Origin: an uncultured Bacteroidota bacterium
Lineage (GTDB): Bacteria; Bacteroidota; Bacteroidia; Chitinophagales; Chitinophagaceae
Direction: 5' to 3'
Assembly: GCA_946479615.1 (NCBI GenBank)
Contig: CAMLGR010000098.1
Location: 1 to 18,246, forward strand
Length of the DNA stretch: 18,246 nucleotides
Shown: piece after piece, positions 14,164-18,246 of the stretch
Layout: each line of letters opens with the position of its first letter
Position numbering within the stretch: position 1 is the first letter of the stretch
Made by a program: the position numbers and the translations under genes
Notes under the pieces: generated by a model
Databases searched by the model: none
What the model was told of the DNA's origin: nothing
The model's input: only the letters and a program-made list of their open reading frames with translations

Positions 14164-14288
14164 GTTAAACAGCGGGAAAACATCTATTTATTTAAGCTGA
14201 TTTCCCCGAAAGGACATTGCAATGATACGCATTATTACTTTTTTACCCGTTTAGAAATTAGTAGATCCGATGTATAAAGATTTTTTCA

Positions 14289-14354
14289 ATGAACGATAAA
14301 AAGAAATATTACTCACTTGATGATATACGTATCGTTGGTACACAAAAAAAATAA
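14289..14354 (+). CDS. Possible 21-residue ORF
   Basis: An ATG-started frame that includes KKYYSLDDIRIVGTQKK and then stops. The composition looks like the start of a real protein rather than random sequence, and it might be the leftover N-terminus of a longer small protein. No ribosome site is clear. The call rests on appearance only. Confidence 0.2.
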   Translation: MNDKKKYYSLDDIRIVGTQKK

Positions 14355-14387
14355 GCCCTGTCAGGCAAAAAGTAATTCAAAAGAAAA

Positions 14388-14499
14388 CCGGCGAAGTATT
14401 TCGTAAAGCAAGAATGGCTAGAGGCAATACTTTGCCGGCAAGTCTGAATAAGCCGGCTTTATAGCCCTGGCTTATGTAATAATAATGCTTGCCTCTGCC
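14388..14499. repeat. Cluster of interleaved inverted repeats
   Basis: Three pairings are present. A: 14388-14400 with 14426-14438 (12 of 13, CCGGCGAAGTATT). B: 14416-14427 with 14489-14499 (one bulged base). C: 14448-14454 with 14469-14475, extended inside by GGCT/AGCC at 14455-14466. C nests inside B, while A crosses B, so both together would be a pseudoknot. This may be an RNA gene, a regulatory leader, or a mobile-element relic. The rest of the 13872-14648 gap holds the toxin pseudogene and no other supportable gene. Confidence 0.45.
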
Positions 14500-14648
14500 A
14501 GAATAATACCTGGTTATTTCAATCCCCACCATTTCAAACAATTCTTCCCACATTTTTAACCCTTCCTTGTGCATAAATGAGGGGCTTGTAAACCTGCTTT
14601 TATCCCCCTTTCTCCTAAATTCGCCCTCTGACTTAAAATTTGTAAACT

Positions 14649-17600
14649 GTGAGATTAAAGAGCTTAGAAATCAAGGGATTCAAGAGTTTTGCCGACAAAA
14701 CCGTAGTGAGCTTCGACGATAACATTACCGGTATCGTAGGGCCCAACGGCTGTGGCAAATCCAATATCGTGGATAGTATCCGCTGGGTGATCGGTGAACA
14801 GAAGATCAGCCATCTGCGGAGCGAAAACCTGGATAGCCTGGTATTTAATGGCTCCAAAACCCGCTCTGCCAGCGGCCTTGCCGAGGTAAGCCTGACCTTT
14901 GAGAACACGAAAAACCTGCTTCCTACTGAGTTCAGTACCGTTACTATTACCCGCAAATTCTATAAAAGCGGCGAGAGCGAATACCGCCTGAATGATGTGC
15001 AATGCCGTCTCAAGGATATCCAGAACCTTTTTATGGATACCGGGGTCAGTACCGATAGTTATGCCATCATTGAATTAGGTATGGTGGACGACCTGATCAA
15101 AGACAAAGACAATAGCCGCCGCCGGATGCTGGAACAAGCTGCCGGTATTTCCATTTATAAAACCCGTAAAAGGGAAGCCAAACTTAAACTCGACGCTACG
15201 GAACAGGATCTGGCCCGTATCGAGGACCTGCTGTTTGAGATCAATAACCAGTTGAAAGCACTGGAAAGCCAGGCAAAAAAGGCGGAAAAATACCACGAGA
15301 TCAAAAAAGATTATCGTGAAGTAAGCATCGAACTTGCCAAAGCAGCCCTCGAAGGGTTTAACCTGACCTATAAAGAACTCAACGAACAGCACGATACGGA
15401 GACAGACAAGAAAGTGCGCATGGAAGCCGAGATCGCTACCGAAGAAGCGGTCCTGGAACAGGAAAAAGTGACTTTCATCGAAAAAGAAAGACAACTTCAG
15501 AGCCTGCAACAGGTATTCAACGAGATCGTACAACAGGTACGGACAAAGGAAAATGAAAAGAACCTGTCTGCCCAACGCCTCGAACACCTGAAGGAAAAAG
15601 AAGCCAGCCTGCAGGAGTTTTTACAAAAAGCGGAGGGGCAACTTAAAGGTATCGACGAAAGCATTGGCTTCACCAACCAGCAGGTAGGCGAAGAGGAAGC
15701 TGCGCTTACTGGATTAACTGACCAATTGAATCATCTTCGCGATGAGGCCGATAATAAACGTCATGTCCTGGATGAAAAACGCCGGGCGCTTGATAATTTC
15801 CGCAGCGAACATCAGCAGGTGCAACGCAACCAGTTCGATGCCGAGAAAAAAGTGGCCGTAGCAGATACTTCTGTTCAGAATCTTCAACGAGCCATCAACC
15901 AGATCGAAGAAGAAAGAAAACAAAGAGAAGAACAACGCAGCCACCTCGACCAGGAACAGGCACTGAAAGAAAAGGAACTCAATATTAAGAAAGTAGACCT
16001 GGAGCAATTACAGCAGCACCAGGAATATACCAAGGAACAAATTCTCCAGACACAATCGATCCTCGACGAGCTTCGCAACGAACTTGCCGAAGAAACGCGT
16101 AAACTGGATTCCAAGAAGAACGAGCATGCATTATTGAAAAGTATGATTGATTCTATGGAAGGGTATCCTGATAGCGTAAAATTCTTACATAATAATACCA
16201 GTTGGAGCCATACTTCACCGATTCTTTCCGATATATTATATGTAAAGGAAGAATACCGCACAGCGCTGGAAAATGTACTGGAACCTTATCTCAGTTATTA
16301 TGTGGTGAATAACCTGCAGGAAGGTTTGCAGGCGGTGCACCTGCTGGACGAGAATAAAAAAGGAAAAGCGAATTTCTTTTTACTGGATAAAGTAAATAAT
16401 AATACCAATTTATCCCATCAGTCAGAGGAAGCGGCTCACCGTCTCGAAGGCGCTATACCTGCTCTAAGCGTAGTGGATGTCGAAGAAAGATATCGTCACC
16501 TGGCAGAACATTTGCTCGGCAATGTATTTATTGCCGACAGTGAAGATGCCCTGCAAAACAGCAATGGCTTTGTAGTGATCGAGAAGAATGGTAAATATGT
16601 GAAAGGAAAATATTCACTGACCGGCGGTAGTGTGGGATTGATCGAAGGAAAAAAGATCGGCCGTGTAAAGAACCTTGAAAAACTGGAAGAAGAAATTGTA
16701 GCACAGGATACCGTTGTAGAAGCATTGCGCGCGAATATCCAGACAAGACATAATGAAGTCATTGCATTTAACGAAGACCTGCGCGAAACTGCTGTCCGCG
16801 AAACCGAACGCGAAATACAGCAATTGACCAACCAGGTATTTGCACTGCATAATAAACTGGAGAACCTTCATTCCATGCAGGCCAACAGCCAGCATCGTTT
16901 GGAAGAATTGAATATTCAAATCGGGCAAACGCATGAATCGGTTGAATCGGTGCGTAAGCAACTTGCAGAATTCAGCGAACAACTGGATGCTATCGCCACT
17001 CATCTTACCGAAGCAGAAGAAACATTCAAAGCAGCCGAAACAGATTACAGTGAAGCTACCGGTCAGTACAATGAATTCAACCTGAATGTTACCAGGCAGC
17101 AGAGCAAGATCAATGCGTTGAAACAGGAACTGGAGTTCAAGAGTAACCAACTGAACAACCTGAAAGAACAGATCGAAAGCAATACCAATCAACTGGGTGA
17201 TACTACCAATAACATCGAACAATCATCCCAGTCATTAAAAGATATCGAAGATGGCCTCTTCCAGCTTATGCGCAACCGCGAAGAAGAAGAGCATCGCCTG
17301 AATGAAGCCGATCAGTCTTATTATAATATGCGTAACCAGCTTTCTGAAAAGGAAAGTGAATTGCGTCATAAAATAAAAGATAAAGAACAGGTAGAACACT
17401 TACTGGCAGCTATCAAAGACAAACTGAACGAATTGAAATTGCAATTGGCAGGTACCAAAGAAAGACTGGATGTAGAGTTTCGTATTAAACTGGAAGATAT
17501 ACTTGACCAGGCCAGAACCTCTGAAACATCACAGGAAGAATTGCAGGAGAAGGCAGACAGGATGAAAAAACGTTTGGAGAACCTGGGCGAAGTAAACCCG

Positions 17601-18194
17601 ATGGCGATCGAAGCGTTTACCGAAATGAAAAAACGCTACGAGTTTATTGTGGAGCAAAAGACCGATCTTGTTAATGCAAAGGATAGTTTATTAAAAACGA
17701 TCGAAGAAGTAGAGGCAACTGCAAATCAGAAATTCCTCGATACATTCAACCTTGTAAGAGATCACTTCCAGAAAGTATTCAAGACATTGTTTACGGATGA
17801 TGACCAGTGCGACCTGGTACTGGACAATCCTGAAAATCTGGCTGAAACAAGTATCGATGTTATTGCTAAACCTAAAGGGAAACGACCAACCTCTTTAACA
17901 CAGTTAAGCGGTGGAGAAAGAACATTGACAGCAACAGCCTTGTTATTCGCGATCTACCTGATCAAACCGGCTCCATTCTGTATCCTCGATGAGGTGGATG
18001 CTCCGCTTGATGATGCCAACGTGGGTAAATTCACCAACATGATCCGCCAGTTCAGTGAAAATTCACAGTTTATCATTGTTACACACAACAAGACAACCAT
18101 GAGTACCGTGGATGTGATCTATGGGGTAACGATGCAGGAACCAGGGGTAAGCAAACTGGTGAGCGTGGATTTCAGGGGATTGAGCGAGAATTAG
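14649..18194 (+). CDS. smc: Chromosome segregation protein SMC
   Basis: 1181 residues, full length for a bacterial SMC. The GTG at 14649 is the first possible in-frame start (a stop lies two codons upstream) and gives the canonical N-terminus MRLKSLEIKGFKSFADK. Walker A is GPNGCGKS at 31-38. Two long coiled coils (about 170-500 and 670-1010) enclose a hinge at about 500-670 that ends with TGGSVGLIEG. The C-terminal head has the signature LSGGERTLTA at 1086-1095 and Walker B with D1114-E1115 in FCILDEVDAPLDD. The protein is the ATPase of the condensin-like complex that, with ScpA and ScpB, compacts and separates sister chromosomes. Those partners are not in the window. A GTGAATG tandem repeat begins on the last base of the stop codon. 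Confidence 0.98.
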   Translation: MRLKSLEIKGFKSFADKTVVSFDDNITGIVGPNGCGKSNIVDSIRWVIGEQKISHLRSENLDSLVFNGSKTRSASGLAEVSLTFENTKNLLPTEFSTVTITRKFYKSGESEYRLNDVQCRLKDIQNLFMDTGVSTDSYAIIELGMVDDLIKDKDNSRRRMLEQAAGISIYKTRKREAKLKLDATEQDLARIEDLLFEINNQLKALESQAKKAEKYHEIKKDYREVSIELAKAALEGFNLTYKELNEQHDTETDKKVRMEAEIATEEAVLEQEKVTFIEKERQLQSLQQVFNEIVQQVRTKENEKNLSAQRLEHLKEKEASLQEFLQKAEGQLKGIDESIGFTNQQVGEEEAALTGLTDQLNHLRDEADNKRHVLDEKRRALDNFRSEHQQVQRNQFDAEKKVAVADTSVQNLQRAINQIEEERKQREEQRSHLDQEQALKEKELNIKKVDLEQLQQHQEYTKEQILQTQSILDELRNELAEETRKLDSKKNEHALLKSMIDSMEGYPDSVKFLHNNTSWSHTSPILSDILYVKEEYRTALENVLEPYLSYYVVNNLQEGLQAVHLLDENKKGKANFFLLDKVNNNTNLSHQSEEAAHRLEGAIPALSVVDVEERYRHLAEHLLGNVFIADSEDALQNSNGFVVIEKNGKYVKGKYSLTGGSVGLIEGKKIGRVKNLEKLEEEIVAQDTVVEALRANIQTRHNEVIAFNEDLRETAVRETEREIQQLTNQVFALHNKLENLHSMQANSQHRLEELNIQIGQTHESVESVRKQLAEFSEQLDAIATHLTEAEETFKAAETDYSEATGQYNEFNLNVTRQQSKINALKQELEFKSNQLNNLKEQIESNTNQLGDTTNNIEQSSQSLKDIEDGLFQLMRNREEEEHRLNEADQSYYNMRNQLSEKESELRHKIKDKEQVEHLLAAIKDKLNELKLQLAGTKERLDVEFRIKLEDILDQARTSETSQEELQEKADRMKKRLENLGEVNPMAIEAFTEMKKRYEFIVEQKTDLVNAKDSLLKTIEEVEATANQKFLDTFNLVRDHFQKVFKTLFTDDDQCDLVLDNPENLAETSIDVIAKPKGKRPTSLTQLSGGERTLTATALLFAIYLIKPAPFCILDEVDAPLDDANVGKFTNMIRQFSENSQFIIVTHNKTTMSTVDVIYGVTMQEPGVSKLVSVDFRGLSEN

Positions 18195-18246
18195 TGAATG
18201 GTGAATGGTGAATGGTGAATGGTGAATGGTGAATGGTGAATGGTGA
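18194..18246 (+). repeat. Heptanucleotide tandem repeat, (GTGAATG)7 and continuing
   Basis: Seven perfect copies of GTGAATG plus four bases reach the end of the window. The first copy starts on the final G of the smc TAG stop. The full length is unknown because the array runs out of the window. Confidence 0.97.

Noticed and set aside
14377..14574. 65-residue minus-strand frame
   Set aside because: It covers the inverted-repeat cluster; repeats such as GCCGGC drive the frame, and no family is recognised.
14606..14648. Promoter for smc (TAAATTCG at 14616-14623, and a TTTG six bases before the GTG)
   Set aside because: The first box deviates from TAnnTTTG and its only upstream TTG is at the wrong distance; the second has a three-base spacer. 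Neither is good enough to call.
16614..17222. Long minus-strand frames inside smc (also 14664-15002, 15075-15587, 15884-16261, 16496-16831)
   Set aside because: They are antisense shadows of the smc coding sequence, rich in Phe and Leu, with no motif of their own.

Overview
The window looks like chromosomal DNA of a Bacteroidota bacterium, most likely family Chitinophagaceae. The reasons are AT-leaning, low-Shine-Dalgarno gene starts, several -7 boxes of the TAnnTTTG type, many secreted proteins of Bacteroidota-type families (DUF4919-like, LEA14-like lipoprotein, NTF2/lumazine-binding-like), and a GTG-started SMC of bacterial type. The assignment is inferred from gene content only; there is no rRNA or tRNA here.

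Left part (1-2663, + strand): a signalling block. It holds the C-terminal end of a phytochrome-type histidine kinase, a single-domain Rcp1/CheY-like response regulator, and, 15 bases further, a REC-PAS-HisKA_3 protein that can both receive and send phosphate. No DNA-binding output domain is present.

Middle (2669-13871): mostly short transcription units, many on the minus strand, coding for exported or membrane proteins: a DUF4919-like protein, a nucleotide pyrophosphatase/phosphodiesterase-type phosphatase (+), an NTF2-like secreted protein, a RAYT transposase flanked by palindromic repeats, an alpha/beta hydrolase, a LEA14-like lipoprotein, a 38-residue membrane peptide, a 462-residue secreted protein of unknown role, an S41 protease, a LytS/YehU-type sensor kinase (+), and two secreted proteins of unknown function. 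Four minus-strand and one plus-strand intrinsic terminators separate these units.

13872-14648 is a gene-poor strip. It carries the decayed remains of a RelE/ParE-family toxin gene (internal stop plus deletion/frameshift) and a dense cluster of inverted repeats. It is followed by a full-length smc gene (14649-18194), whose stop codon runs straight into a heptanucleotide tandem repeat that continues past the window end.

The most interesting non-genic signals are: (1) the RAYT gene bracketed by GGTG(A/T)CACC palindromes built on a regular arm-loop-arm plan; (2) an orphan mini-transcript at about 5385-5545 with a strong ribosome site, a 15-codon ORF, two hairpins and a T tract; (3) a 44-base near-perfect inverted repeat at 11301-11442; (4) the interleaved inverted repeats at 14388-14499; (5) -7 boxes placed four bases before ATG, suggesting leaderless mRNAs.
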